From Bacillota bacterium (GTDB taxonomy: Bacteria; Bacillota; Sulfobacillia; JAJYWN01; JAJZPE01), in contig JAJYMC010000036.1 in assembly GCA_021787335.1 (NCBI GenBank), positions 1-36,226 on the forward strand: a DNA stretch of 36,226 nt. The letters are read 5' to 3'. A program made the translations under genes and the position numbers. The notes under the pieces are model-generated. The model did not search any database, had not been told where the DNA came from, and saw only the letters and a list, made by a program, of their open reading frames with translations. Of this stretch, positions 15,507 to 22,620 are shown piece after piece (positions within the stretch are counted from its first letter, which is position 1; each line of letters begins with the position of its first letter).

Positions 15507-16436
15507 ATGAACGTTGAACGGGTCCGGTCCCTGATCGCGGCGGCCTTCCCGGAACTCGCCGGGGCCGAGGTGAGCCCCTTCGGGGAAGGGTGGGTCAACG
15601 AGCTGTGGCGGGTCCGACACGGCCGGAGCGGCGCCGACGGCGCCCGCGGCGGGACCGCCGGGACATCCCAGCCGGACCTCCTCTTTCGTTTCCAAAAGCG
15701 AGCGGCGGCCGCGGCCGGCGTCCGCCGGGAGATGACGCTCCTGAGAATGATCGGACCGGCGTTGCCGGCGCCGGTCCCCGATTATCGCTATGTCGCGTCC
15801 GATGGGGCGCTCGACTACGCCTGGCCCTTCGGTGGCTACCCATTGATCCCGGGGGTGCCTTTGACCGAAGTGCCCGGCCCGCCCGGACCGGCGCGGGCGG
15901 CCCTGGCCGCGGCCGTGGGCCGTTTCCTCTCGGTCCTGCACCGTCTCCCGGTCGACACGGCTTTGGCCGCCGGCGTCCCGGGCGGTTCCGGTGAGGCCTG
16001 GCGGCGCGGGCACGAGGAGTGGTACCGGACGACGCGGGACGTCATCCGGCCGGCCCTTGCGCCGCGCGAACTGGCCCGCGTCGATGACCTCCTGACGGGC
16101 TTCCTACGGCACGATGGGAACTTCACGTTCACCCCGGTCCTGCTCCATCGAGACCTGAGTTTCGACCACCTGCTGGTCGACCCGGTCACCGGGACCCTGA
16201 CCGGGGTCATCGACTTCGAGGACGCCGCCGTCGGCGACCCGGCCTTCGACTTCACCGGCCTGGAAGACCTGGGGCCGGGCGCCCTGGAGGCCTACGAAGG
16301 GCCGCGGGACGCCGGTTTCGGCCAACGGGTCGGCTTCTATCGCCGCCTCGTGCCCCTCCACGAGCTGCGTCATGGGGTGGAAGAGGGGTTGCCGGACCGC
16401 GTGGCCGTCGCCCTCGACCGCCTGGCCGCCCCCTAG
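15507..16436 (+). CDS. Aminoglycoside phosphotransferase (APH)-family kinase
   Basis: 309 residues with ATG 15507 (in-frame GTG 15498 is an alternative; the SD is weak). The catalytic loop is LLHRDLSFDHLLVDP and the metal-binding segment is GVIDFEDAAVGDPAFDF. The His at the position where most APH enzymes have Asn (HxDxxxxH) fits the APH(2'')/macrolide-kinase-like subgroup. The N-terminal EGWVNELWRV and LLFRFQKR carry the nucleotide-binding lobe. The family phosphorylates aminoglycosides, macrolides or metabolites; environmental members often have unknown substrates, so resistance cannot be claimed. Its stop shares a palindromic CTAG with the stop of the convergent gene. Confidence 0.87.
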   Translation: MNVERVRSLIAAAFPELAGAEVSPFGEGWVNELWRVRHGRSGADGARGGTAGTSQPDLLFRFQKRAAAAAGVRREMTLLRMIGPALPAPVPDYRYVASDGALDYAWPFGGYPLIPGVPLTEVPGPPGPARAALAAAVGRFLSVLHRLPVDTALAAGVPGGSGEAWRRGHEEWYRTTRDVIRPALAPRELARVDDLLTGFLRHDGNFTFTPVLLHRDLSFDHLLVDPVTGTLTGVIDFEDAAVGDPAFDFTGLEDLGPGALEAYEGPRDAGFGQRVGFYRRLVPLHELRHGVEEGLPDRVAVALDRLAAP

Positions 16437-16876
16437 CGGTCGACCATCAGCCGCGTCCCGATGACCATCAGCACGAACCCAATCGCCCGCAGCCAGCTCA
16501 GCCCGACCTTCTCCGAACCGAAGAGACCGAAGTGGTCGACGATCAGGGCCGTGGCCAATTGGGCGGTGATGATCGAGGAGATGGCCAGGGCGGCGCTGAG
16601 GTGCCCGATGGCGAAGGCCACGCCGACGATGATGACCACGCCGAGGATCCCGCCGAGCCAGGCGTACCAAGGCGCCCCGACAACGTGAGTGAGCTTGCTC
16701 CAACGCCCCCAGATGAAGAAGACGACGACGGCCGCCAGGAACCCGATCAGCGAGACGAGGACGGCCATGTTGGCGACGCCGATCCTCTTGAGGAGGGCCG
16801 AGTTGAACGTCCCCTGGATCGTCATCAGCGCCCCGGCCAGGGCGGCGGCCACCACATCCAGCCATAGATGAGCCAA
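16433..16876 (-). CDS. DMT-superfamily membrane protein, YdcZ (DUF606) type
   Basis: 147 residues, the usual length of the five-helix YdcZ family. The TTG at 16876 is chosen since GGAGGTG lies 5 nt upstream on the minus strand; the longer frame to 17167 is not hydrophobic and is antisense to the next gene. Hydrophobic helices: VVAALAGALMTIQ, MAVLVSLIGFLAAVVVFFIW, YAWLGGILGVVIIVGVAFAIG, ALAISSIITAQLATALIVDHFGLFG and LRAIGFVLMVIGTRL. The early helix with TIQGTFNSAL is the family hallmark. Probably an inner-membrane transporter of small molecules, acting as a dimer. Its TAG overlaps the convergent APH stop. Confidence 0.88.
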   Translation of the reverse strand: MAHLWLDVVAAALAGALMTIQGTFNSALLKRIGVANMAVLVSLIGFLAAVVVFFIWGRWSKLTHVVGAPWYAWLGGILGVVIIVGVAFAIGHLSAALAISSIITAQLATALIVDHFGLFGSEKVGLSWLRAIGFVLMVIGTRLMVDR

Positions 16877-16966
16877 GAACGCACCTCCGGATGTCGGTGA
16901 GTCTGAGAGACATCCGTACCAGTTTGCCCGGCCTTTGACGTTTCCACGACCAGGAGGAGAGAAGCT

Positions 16967-18007
16967 TTGGAGAAGGCGCCCCTCGGCAACACCGACCTCA
17001 AAGTGACGAGGCTGGGCTTCGGCGGCATCCCCATCCAGACCGTGGCCGGCCGCGAGGAGGCCTTGGCTGTGGTCCGGCACGCCGCCGACCGCGGCATCAA
17101 CTTCTTTGACACCGCCCGCGGTTACACGATAAGCGAGGAGATCATCGGCGAGGCCCTGGAGGCTCACCGCGACCAGTACATCATCGCCACCAAGACACCG
17201 TCCCGCGACGTCGACGGGGTGGCCCGCGACTTCCAGACCTCCCTATCCAAGCTGCGCACCAGCTATATCGACCTCTACCAGTTCCACAACGTGATGGACG
17301 AGGAGTCCCTGACCAAGATCCTCGCCCCCAACGGCCCCCTCGAGTACCTGCAGATGGAACAGCGGCGGGGGCGCCTCCGCTACATCGGCATCACCAGTCA
17401 CCGCCTGGAGACCATCATCAAGGCCGCCTCCACGGGCCGTTTCGCCACCGTCCAGTTCCCCTTCAACTACATCGAGAAGGCCGCGGCCGAGGAGCTGTAC
17501 CCGTTGGCCCATCGCCTGGGCCTGGGCGTCATCGTCATGAAGCCGCTCGCCGGCGGGGTCATCCGGAACGCCAACGCCTCCATCCGGTGGGTCCTGTCGC
17601 AGCCCATCAGTGTGGCCATCCCGGGGATGGCCTCGGTGACCGAGGTCGACGCCAACCTGGCGGCCGCCGCGGCCGGCGCCCCCGGCCCGGATGAGCTGGC
17701 CGACCTCGAACGCGACCTGCGGGAGATCGGGCCGACCTTCTGCCGTCGCTGCGGCTACTGCATGCCGTGCCCCGAAGGCATCCAAACTAACTTCATCGCC
17801 TCTTCGGAGCTCTTCTTCAAGCGCTCGGGCTGGGGTCGCCTGACCAAAGCGCACCTCCAGACGTTCGACAAGGGCCTCGACTGCCAGGCCTGCAAGACCT
17901 GCGAAGGGCGCTGCCCGTATGGTCTGCCGCTGTCGGAGATGGTCCCCGCCATCAGCCGCCGGATGCTGGACCACATCAACGAGCTTGGGCTCAAGCCCGA
18001 GCGGTGA
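16967..18007 (+). CDS. Aldo/keto reductase with 4Fe-4S domain, paralogue 2
   Basis: 346 residues. TTG 16967 follows AGGAGGAGA (16952-16960). The barrel begins MEKAPLGNTDLKVTRLGFGGIPIQ. Catalytic residues appear as D and Y in FFDTARGYT, K in IATKTP and H in DLYQFHNV. Two cysteine clusters follow at the C-terminus, CRRCGYCMPCP and CQACKTCEGRCP. It is the same architecture as 14362-15471 but clearly diverged, so not a recent duplicate. The substrate is unknown. It is divergent from the YdcZ-type gene, with 90 bp between the starts, and followed by a C/G-rich hairpin. Confidence 0.92.
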   Translation: MEKAPLGNTDLKVTRLGFGGIPIQTVAGREEALAVVRHAADRGINFFDTARGYTISEEIIGEALEAHRDQYIIATKTPSRDVDGVARDFQTSLSKLRTSYIDLYQFHNVMDEESLTKILAPNGPLEYLQMEQRRGRLRYIGITSHRLETIIKAASTGRFATVQFPFNYIEKAAAEELYPLAHRLGLGVIVMKPLAGGVIRNANASIRWVLSQPISVAIPGMASVTEVDANLAAAAAGAPGPDELADLERDLREIGPTFCRRCGYCMPCPEGIQTNFIASSELFFKRSGWGRLTKAHLQTFDKGLDCQACKTCEGRCPYGLPLSEMVPAISRRMLDHINELGLKPER

Positions 18008-18014
18008 AGCGAAA

Positions 18015-18050
18015 GCCCCCGCTCGGTGAAACGGAAACCCAGGCGGGGGC
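18015..18050 (+). terminator. Probable terminator after aldo/keto reductase 2
   Basis: GCCCCCGC (18015-18022) pairs with GCGGGGGC (18043-18050); the loop is 20 nt and only GTTATATT follows, so the U tract is poor. Confidence 0.5.
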
Positions 18051-18092
18051 GTTATATTGGTGGTGGGTGAAATGACGGGAGGTCTCGCTTTA

Positions 18093-18560
18093 ATGGAGTA
18101 TCGCCGTCGCAACCTGATTCTCGGTTTCGTCCTCATCGCCGTCGGCGGGCTGAGCATGCTGGCCAGGTTCCTGGACCTGGGGCGGATGACCGGCGGGGCG
18201 ATGCTATGGATCATCGCCGGGGCTTTCTTTGTCGCCTATTCGAAGCGGCATGAGATCGGCTTCCTCATCGCCGGCAGCATGGTCGCCGCCGTCGGGACCT
18301 TTGTGCTTCTGCAGGCCTTGCCCAACCATGGTCGGTTTGAATCCGGCGGCCTCTTCTTCATGCTCATCGGGTTGGCCTTTGTCTTCGTCTACCTGGTCGG
18401 GACGCGGCCCAGCCCGTGGCCGCTCTTCCCGGCTCTGGCGACGATGGTCTTCGGGGCCTTCATCTTGAGCCTCGAGATCCCCGCCTGGGGGAGGTACGCC
18501 TTCCCGTCGCTGCTCATCCTGGCCGGCCTGTGGCTGATCTTCCGGCCCCGGCGCTGGTAG
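18093..18560 (+). CDS. Small polytopic membrane protein, LiaF/DUF5668-like transmembrane type
   Basis: 155 residues. ATG 18093 follows GGGAGGT (18077-18083). Six hydrophobic segments fill most of the protein: LILGFVLIAVGGLSMLARFL, AMLWIIAGAFFVAY, IGFLIAGSMVAAVGTFVLLQAL, LFFMLIGLAFVFVYLVG, LFPALATMVFGAFILSL and YAFPSLLILAGLWLIF, ending in the basic RPRRW. The layout is like transmembrane regions found in LiaF-type proteins, but no partner domain is present. Function is unknown. It is followed 13 bp later by the next gene, likely in an operon. Confidence 0.75.
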   Translation: MEYRRRNLILGFVLIAVGGLSMLARFLDLGRMTGGAMLWIIAGAFFVAYSKRHEIGFLIAGSMVAAVGTFVLLQALPNHGRFESGGLFFMLIGLAFVFVYLVGTRPSPWPLFPALATMVFGAFILSLEIPAWGRYAFPSLLILAGLWLIFRPRRW

Positions 18561-18573
18561 GCGGACGGCTGGC

Positions 18574-19275
18574 GTGCCCCTCTACCTGGACAGCTACGCC
18601 CGGACCCCGGTCGGCAACTACGCCGGGGCCTTGGCCAAGGGCACCTCGACCTTCGCCGCGGCCGACCCGGCCCGGATGGCCGCCCTCGCCGGCTGCTCCA
18701 TGGCCGGCGGAAGGGCAACCGGGGCCGGCTCCGGGACGATCCTTCTGCCGTGCCTCGGCCACCTGTTCGAGGTCGAGCACCCGGCGGGCCGCGTCCGTTT
18801 CGCCGGCACCGCCCTGGAGCCCAACGGCACCCTGCTCATCGTCATCCTGAACCATCTGGCCAGGGCCGACGGCGCGCCCCTCGAGGGGCGGCCGATCTCT
18901 TACCGTGAGTTGCCCGCTGGGGAGGTCTTCTGGCGGGCTTTTGTCAGGTACTCCATCGAGCCGTTGGCCGGGCACTTCGGGACCCGTGCCGAGCGGCTCC
19001 CAGTGGCCGCCCGGCCGCTCGGCGGCGAATCCATTCAGACCAAGGCCGACTTCTCTGTCCGGCTCCCGTTCTTTCCGCGCCTGCCGCTCATCGTGCAGGT
19101 CTCGGCGGCCGACGATGAACTCCCCGGGGCGGCCAACATCCTCTTCGACGCCAGCGCCCCGCATTACATCCACACCGAGGACGCCGCGGCGGTCGGCTCG
19201 TACGTCGGTCACCTCCTGGCCGCGGTGGAGAAGGGGACCGACCCGGCGGGCCTGGCCGACCACGGAGTGGTCTAA
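18574..19275 (+). CDS. DUF3786-like protein
   Basis: 233 residues. GTG 18574 starts 13 bp after the previous stop, with no strong SD. Features that match my memory of DUF3786: ILLPCLGHLFEVE near residue 56, a LIVILNHLARADGAPLEGRPISYRELPAGEVFW block, and the later PRLPLIVQVSAADDELPGAANILFDASAPHYIHTEDAAAVG. The family is found mainly in anaerobes and its function is unknown; some members are near Fe-S or corrinoid genes. No signal peptide or membrane segment. The N-terminal half (DPARMAALAG) is typical. Confidence 0.8.
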   Translation: MPLYLDSYARTPVGNYAGALAKGTSTFAAADPARMAALAGCSMAGGRATGAGSGTILLPCLGHLFEVEHPAGRVRFAGTALEPNGTLLIVILNHLARADGAPLEGRPISYRELPAGEVFWRAFVRYSIEPLAGHFGTRAERLPVAARPLGGESIQTKADFSVRLPFFPRLPLIVQVSAADDELPGAANILFDASAPHYIHTEDAAAVGSYVGHLLAAVEKGTDPAGLADHGVV

Positions 19276-19331
19276 AAACTTGTCAGGTCTGGCTTTGCTT
19301 GAACCGTATCCGACCCAGACGAACGCCGATG

Positions 19332-19357
19332 GGGCGACCAAGCCAGGTCGCCCTTAA
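19332..19357 (+). terminator. Terminator after the DUF3786-like gene
   Basis: GGGCGACC (19332-19339) pairs perfectly with GGTCGCCC (19346-19353), loop of 6 nt, then TTAATATTT. The T-rich tail is imperfect but convincing. Confidence 0.7.
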
Positions 19358-19374
19358 TATTTGACCGCTTTTTT

Positions 19375-19422
19375 CCGAAAAAATGGGTGCCGGCATAAAT
19401 CAGCCGCCGGCCCATCTTTCGG
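19375..19422 (+). promoter_or_regulatory. Long hairpin just upstream of the TPR gene
   Basis: CCGAAAAAATGGGTGCCGGC (19375-19394) pairs with GCCGGCCCATCTTTCGG (19406-19422), about 16 paired bases with two small bulges and an 11-nt loop. It ends 16 nt before the start codon, beside the weak SD, so it could affect translation or mark a processed 5' end. No known riboswitch class is recognised. Confidence 0.45.
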
Positions 19423-19438
19423 ATAAGGCGGTGTCCGT

Positions 19439-20911
19439 TTGGCCCGAAATTGGCTTAAAGGCCTGCTCAGCGCAGTCGGCGCGCTCCTTACCGGGTTCAT
19501 CCTGCTGGCCCTGATCGACGGCCCGGAGGGGGCGGCCGACCAGCTCCTGACGCTCATCATCGTGGCCGCGGCCATCGGTGCCGCCAGGGCCAGGCCCAAG
19601 TCGGCTTACCTGCCGGCCCTGCTGGCCCTGCTCATCCTGCAGTGGCCGCTGGCGGCCCCAGGCGACCAGCTCGCCCTGGCCCTCGCCGGACGCTCGGAGG
19701 TCCTCCTCCAGGCGGGCGAGAAGGCCGTGGCAGCCGGTCAGATCGAGGCCGGGGCGGCCCTCATGGACCGGGCGATGCGGGCCAACCCGAGGAGCGGCAA
19801 GGTCAAGGCCACGGCGGCCGCACTCAAGCTGGCCGAGGGCCGGACCGCGGACGCCTTCGCCCTTGGCAACGCGGCCCTGAAAGACTACGAGCACCCGACC
19901 TTCAAGATCGCTCGGACCCGGCGCGACGGGACCAGGAACGTGGCCCTCTACGTCGCCGGCAAGGCCGCGGCCGATCTCGGCTACAACGATGAGGCCATGG
20001 CCCTCCTGACCCAGGCGGTCCTGGTCGACCCGGAGAACGGGGCGATCCATTGGGAGATGGCCGGGCTGTTCGCCCGCGACGGTCTCTGGAAGGAGGCCGC
20101 CGATGCCTACCAGCGGGTCATCGCCAACGCCGGGAGCGTCGACCGGGGCCTGGTCGTCCAGGCCTACCGGCTGTGGGGCGAGGCCCTGGTCCGGCTGGGA
20201 CGCCTTGACGAGGCCATGACCGCGCTGAAGACCTCGGTCGACCGGAACCCCGGCGACGCCATGGCCCGGCTCGACCTCGGGGCGGTCAAGATGGCCCAGG
20301 GTCGCGTGACCGAGGCCATGGCCGACCTGCGGGCGGCCAGCGACGGGCTGAGGGCCGAGGGCAACCCGGCCGCCGCCCAGGCCGAGCAACTTCTGAGCCA
20401 GGCCAACGATTACATCTATCAGGGATACGCGGCCAAGGGCCGCGAACGGCTCAACTCCGGCGACTACCAGGGGGCCATCCGCTGGTTCAAGAAGGCCCTC
20501 GCCCTGGCCCCGGAAAAAGACACGGCCGAACTCGACCTGAACCTGGCCCAGGCTCACTGGCAACTGCAGCTCTATGACCAGTCCCTGGAGTACTACCGCG
20601 AGGCGGTGGCGGTCGCCCCGTTGAGCCCTCGGGCGAGGCACAGCCTCGGCTGGGCCCTCGGGGCCACGGGCCAGTTCAAGGAGGCCGAGGCCGAGGTCAA
20701 GCTGGCCATCGCCTTCTATTCCTCCGGCGCGCCCGAACTTCCGGCCGCCCACAGCCTGCTGGGCCTGATCTACGAGGTCAGCGGCAAGCGCGAGGCCGCC
20801 CGCACCGAGTACCTGACCGCTCTATCACTGGATCCCAACGACGGTCGGGCCCGCGCCAACCTTGACCGGGTGGTCCGGGCGGCGCAGGTGAGCGAGGCCG
20901 GCGGGCGGTAG
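19439..20911 (+). CDS. Membrane-anchored tetratricopeptide-repeat protein
   Basis: 490 residues. TTG 19439 is taken, with a weak purine site (AAGGCGG) upstream. Hydrophobic segments lie in the first 80 residues (LLSAVGALLTGFILLALI, LLTLIIVAAAIGAA, YLPALLALLILQWPLA), then TPR-like helical pairs run from about residue 85 to the end. Good repeats include AMALLTQAVLVDPENGAIHWEMA, AMTALKTSVDRNPGDAMARLDLG, AIRWFKKALALAPEKDTAELDLN and SLEYYREAVAVAPLSPRARHSLG. TPR domains bind partner proteins; none is indicated by the context. It converges with the GerD-like gene. Confidence 0.85.
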   Translation: MARNWLKGLLSAVGALLTGFILLALIDGPEGAADQLLTLIIVAAAIGAARARPKSAYLPALLALLILQWPLAAPGDQLALALAGRSEVLLQAGEKAVAAGQIEAGAALMDRAMRANPRSGKVKATAAALKLAEGRTADAFALGNAALKDYEHPTFKIARTRRDGTRNVALYVAGKAAADLGYNDEAMALLTQAVLVDPENGAIHWEMAGLFARDGLWKEAADAYQRVIANAGSVDRGLVVQAYRLWGEALVRLGRLDEAMTALKTSVDRNPGDAMARLDLGAVKMAQGRVTEAMADLRAASDGLRAEGNPAAAQAEQLLSQANDYIYQGYAAKGRERLNSGDYQGAIRWFKKALALAPEKDTAELDLNLAQAHWQLQLYDQSLEYYREAVAVAPLSPRARHSLGWALGATGQFKEAEAEVKLAIAFYSSGAPELPAAHSLLGLIYEVSGKREAARTEYLTALSLDPNDGRARANLDRVVRAAQVSEAGGR

Positions 20912-20957
20912 GACAGCGTCTGACAGAAGGCCCGAAAGAGGCCGAAATGAAGACATG

Positions 20958-20990
20958 AAAAAAGCGGAGGGGCTGCCTGCCCCTCCGCTT
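20958..20990 (-). terminator. Intrinsic terminator of the GerD-like gene
   Basis: AAGCGGAGGGG (20962-20972) pairs perfectly with CCCCTCCGCTT (20980-20990), loop of 7 nt. On the minus strand a run of six U follows the stem. Confidence 0.85.
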
Positions 20991-21016
20991 CGTCATGCCG
21001 TCCAGACCCGCGTGAA

Positions 21017-21511
21017 TCAGCCTCCGCCACCGCCGCCGCCGGACGAGCCACCACCGCCGCCGCCGGACGAACCGCCCCCGCCACCACTGGTCCCGGATGA
21101 CCCCTTCCGGATGATGTCCATGAGGGACGAGGTCACGGCGTCGTTGATGGCCTTCTTGACGTCGGGCGTCGCCATCAGTTTCTTCAAGGCGTCACTCAGT
21201 TGTTTCTGCGCGTCGGGCCCGGTCATCACCTTGCTCAGCGCATCCTGCAGAGCCTTCTGCATCTCCGGCGAGGTCAGCGCCTGGTTGATCATGGGCTGGA
21301 TCTCCGCGCGGCTGGTGGCCTCCTGGATGGCGGCCGTGCCTGTCGGTCCGCTGATCTCGTCCTTGACGATGCTCCGGATCTGGTCCTGCGACGGGGTCGG
21401 CTTTTGAGAGCCGCCGAGCAGCGAGCAACCCGCGCCGACGATGATCAGCGCGGCGATCGAAAGCGCGGCCACTACCGGCGCGATGAGCGATCTGAAGACC
21501 TTACGGATCAA
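21017..21511 (-). CDS. GerD-like lipoprotein with polyglycine tail
   Basis: 164 residues. TTG 21511 is the start, since GGAGGAGA lies 6 nt upstream on the minus strand. An N-terminal hydrophobic signal (LIAPVVAALSIAALIIVGAGC) ends in a lipobox-like AGC with the lipidation Cys at residue 29. The middle is a series of acidic/helical repeats: SQDQIRSIVKDEI, SPEMQKALQDALSKV, GPDAQKQLSDALKKLM, TPDVKKAINDAV. This repetitive PxxQKxLxDAL style resembles GerD, the lipoprotein needed for nutrient germination of Bacillus spores. The last 30 residues are Gly/Ser only (GGGGGSSGGGGGG), unlike known GerD. Monocistronic with a strong terminator. GerD assignment is inferred from repeat style only. Confidence 0.75.
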   Translation of the reverse strand: MIRKVFRSLIAPVVAALSIAALIIVGAGCSLLGGSQKPTPSQDQIRSIVKDEISGPTGTAAIQEATSRAEIQPMINQALTSPEMQKALQDALSKVMTGPDAQKQLSDALKKLMATPDVKKAINDAVTSSLMDIIRKGSSGTSGGGGGSSGGGGGGSSGGGGGGG

Positions 21512-21824
21512 AGTGGATCTCCTCCCGGTCCTGGGCTCCGCGCGGGTCGGATGCCCCACGCAGGTTCTAGCTTCCGACGCTTCTCATTATCTCCGGCCGT
21601 CGGGGGCGACATACTTCGGCCGCTTCTCCACCCGCGGCGCGGTTTTCAGCGGTAGGGCGGGCGGCCCATTTTTCTGGCAGAGTTTTTTGCTTGCCTTTGG
21701 GCAGGAATTGGGCGACAATTGGTGTATCTGAATAACTGTCGACAATCGACACATTAATATGACACCAGCATACGCGTCACGACACGCACCAATCCACCAC
21801 TTCCCTTAAGAGGGGGAACCGTCG
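21512..21824. other. Divergent intergenic region between GerD-like gene and gntR
   Basis: A 313-bp gap, more A/T-rich near gntR. It should hold the promoters of both divergent genes, but I see no clear -35/-10 pair. TAATAT (21755-21760) could be a -10 toward gntR with a poor -35. The palindrome at 21737-21751 is listed separately. No small gene is convincing here. Confidence 0.5.
21737..21751. promoter_or_regulatory. Palindromic candidate operator upstream of gntR
   Basis: TGTCGACAATCGACA has perfect 6-bp arms TGTCGA/TCGACA around CAA, and also an inner TGTCGACA. FadR-type GntR regulators bind short palindromes of T-GT-AC-A type, and this lies 74 bp before the gntR start, a usual place for autoregulation. 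A related 15-mer lies before larA (27920-27934). Confidence 0.55.
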
Positions 21825-22553
21825 TTGCCGAGCTTCCAACGGGTGAAGGCCAACAACCTCAGGGACAATGTCCTCACGCAGTTGCGACAGGCCATCATCA
21901 ACGGCGAGTATCAACCCGGCGACCACCTGGCCGAGACCGAGGTGGCCAACCAGATGGGGGTCAGCCGCGGGCCGGTCCGCGAGGCCATCCAGAACCTCGA
22001 GGGCGAGGGCCTGGTGATGACCGTCCCCAACCGCGGAACCTTCGTCACCACCTTTTCGGCGGAGGACATCCACGAACTGACCTCGTTGCGTTCCGTGCTC
22101 GAAGCGCTGGCCGTGCGGCTGGCCCTGCCGAACCTGACCGAGGACGACCTGCATGAGATGGAACGGCTCGTCGACGAGATGGCCAAGGCCGGTCGCCGGG
22201 ACGACCTGAAGACCGTCGTCCAGCGCGACCTCGACTTCCATGAACTGATCTTCCAGAAGGCGCGCCACCGCCGGCTCTACGGCGTCCTGCGCGGCCTCCA
22301 CTTCCAGATCAGGCTGTTCATCAGCGCCAGCAGCATGCTGGCCGGCAGCAAGGAAAGCGTCGCCGAGACTCACGTCCCCATCATCGAGGCCATCAGGCGG
22401 CGCGACCCTGCTTATGCTGAAGCCACCATCGTCCGCCACATCTACGACGTGGGCGAGCAGATGGTGGAGGTCCTTCGCGGGCAGGGGGACACCGAGGCGA
22501 CGCCAGCCTCCGCGCAGCGCCGGGTGGCCAGAGGCCGCCGCGCCGCGACTTAG
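21825..22553 (+). CDS. GntR-family transcriptional regulator, FadR subfamily (FCD domain)
   Basis: 242 residues. TTG 21825 follows AGAGGGGGA (21807-21815). N-terminal winged helix-turn-helix (residues about 10-75): LRQAIINGEYQPGDHLAETEVANQMGV then SRGPVREAIQNLEGEGLV and a wing VPNRGTFV. The C-terminal FCD all-helical domain (about 80-220) includes DLDFHELIF, ETHVPIIEAI and VRHIYDVGEQM, the Asp/His residues that bind a metal and a small carboxylate. FadR-type regulators with glycolate/lactate oxidase operons (GlcC, LldR, PdhR relatives) sense 2-hydroxy or 2-oxo acids, so it likely controls the downstream cluster. The C-terminal tail is Arg/Ala-rich. Confidence 0.9.
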   Translation: MPSFQRVKANNLRDNVLTQLRQAIINGEYQPGDHLAETEVANQMGVSRGPVREAIQNLEGEGLVMTVPNRGTFVTTFSAEDIHELTSLRSVLEALAVRLALPNLTEDDLHEMERLVDEMAKAGRRDDLKTVVQRDLDFHELIFQKARHRRLYGVLRGLHFQIRLFISASSMLAGSKESVAETHVPIIEAIRRRDPAYAEATIVRHIYDVGEQMVEVLRGQGDTEATPASAQRRVARGRRAAT

Positions 22554-22620
22554 GCCGACTGACCCGCGTTACCCCCTCAGACTTTGCGCCACGTTCGACG
22601 GACTTGAGAGAGGGAAGCCC

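Noticed and set aside
15507-16436. Aminoglycoside resistance gene
   Set aside because: Family membership is clear, but APH-fold kinases act on many metabolites and nothing here (integron, transposon, resistance genes) supports a resistance role.
16877-17167. Longer N-terminus for the YdcZ-type gene (start at 17167)
   Set aside because: The extra 97 residues are not hydrophobic and are antisense to the aldo/keto reductase; the TTG at 16876 has a strong SD.
21017-21110. Repetitive CCGCCGCC pattern as a DNA repeat or CRISPR-like array
   Set aside because: It is the codon-level result of a Gly/Ser tail in the minus-strand gene; there are no unique spacers.
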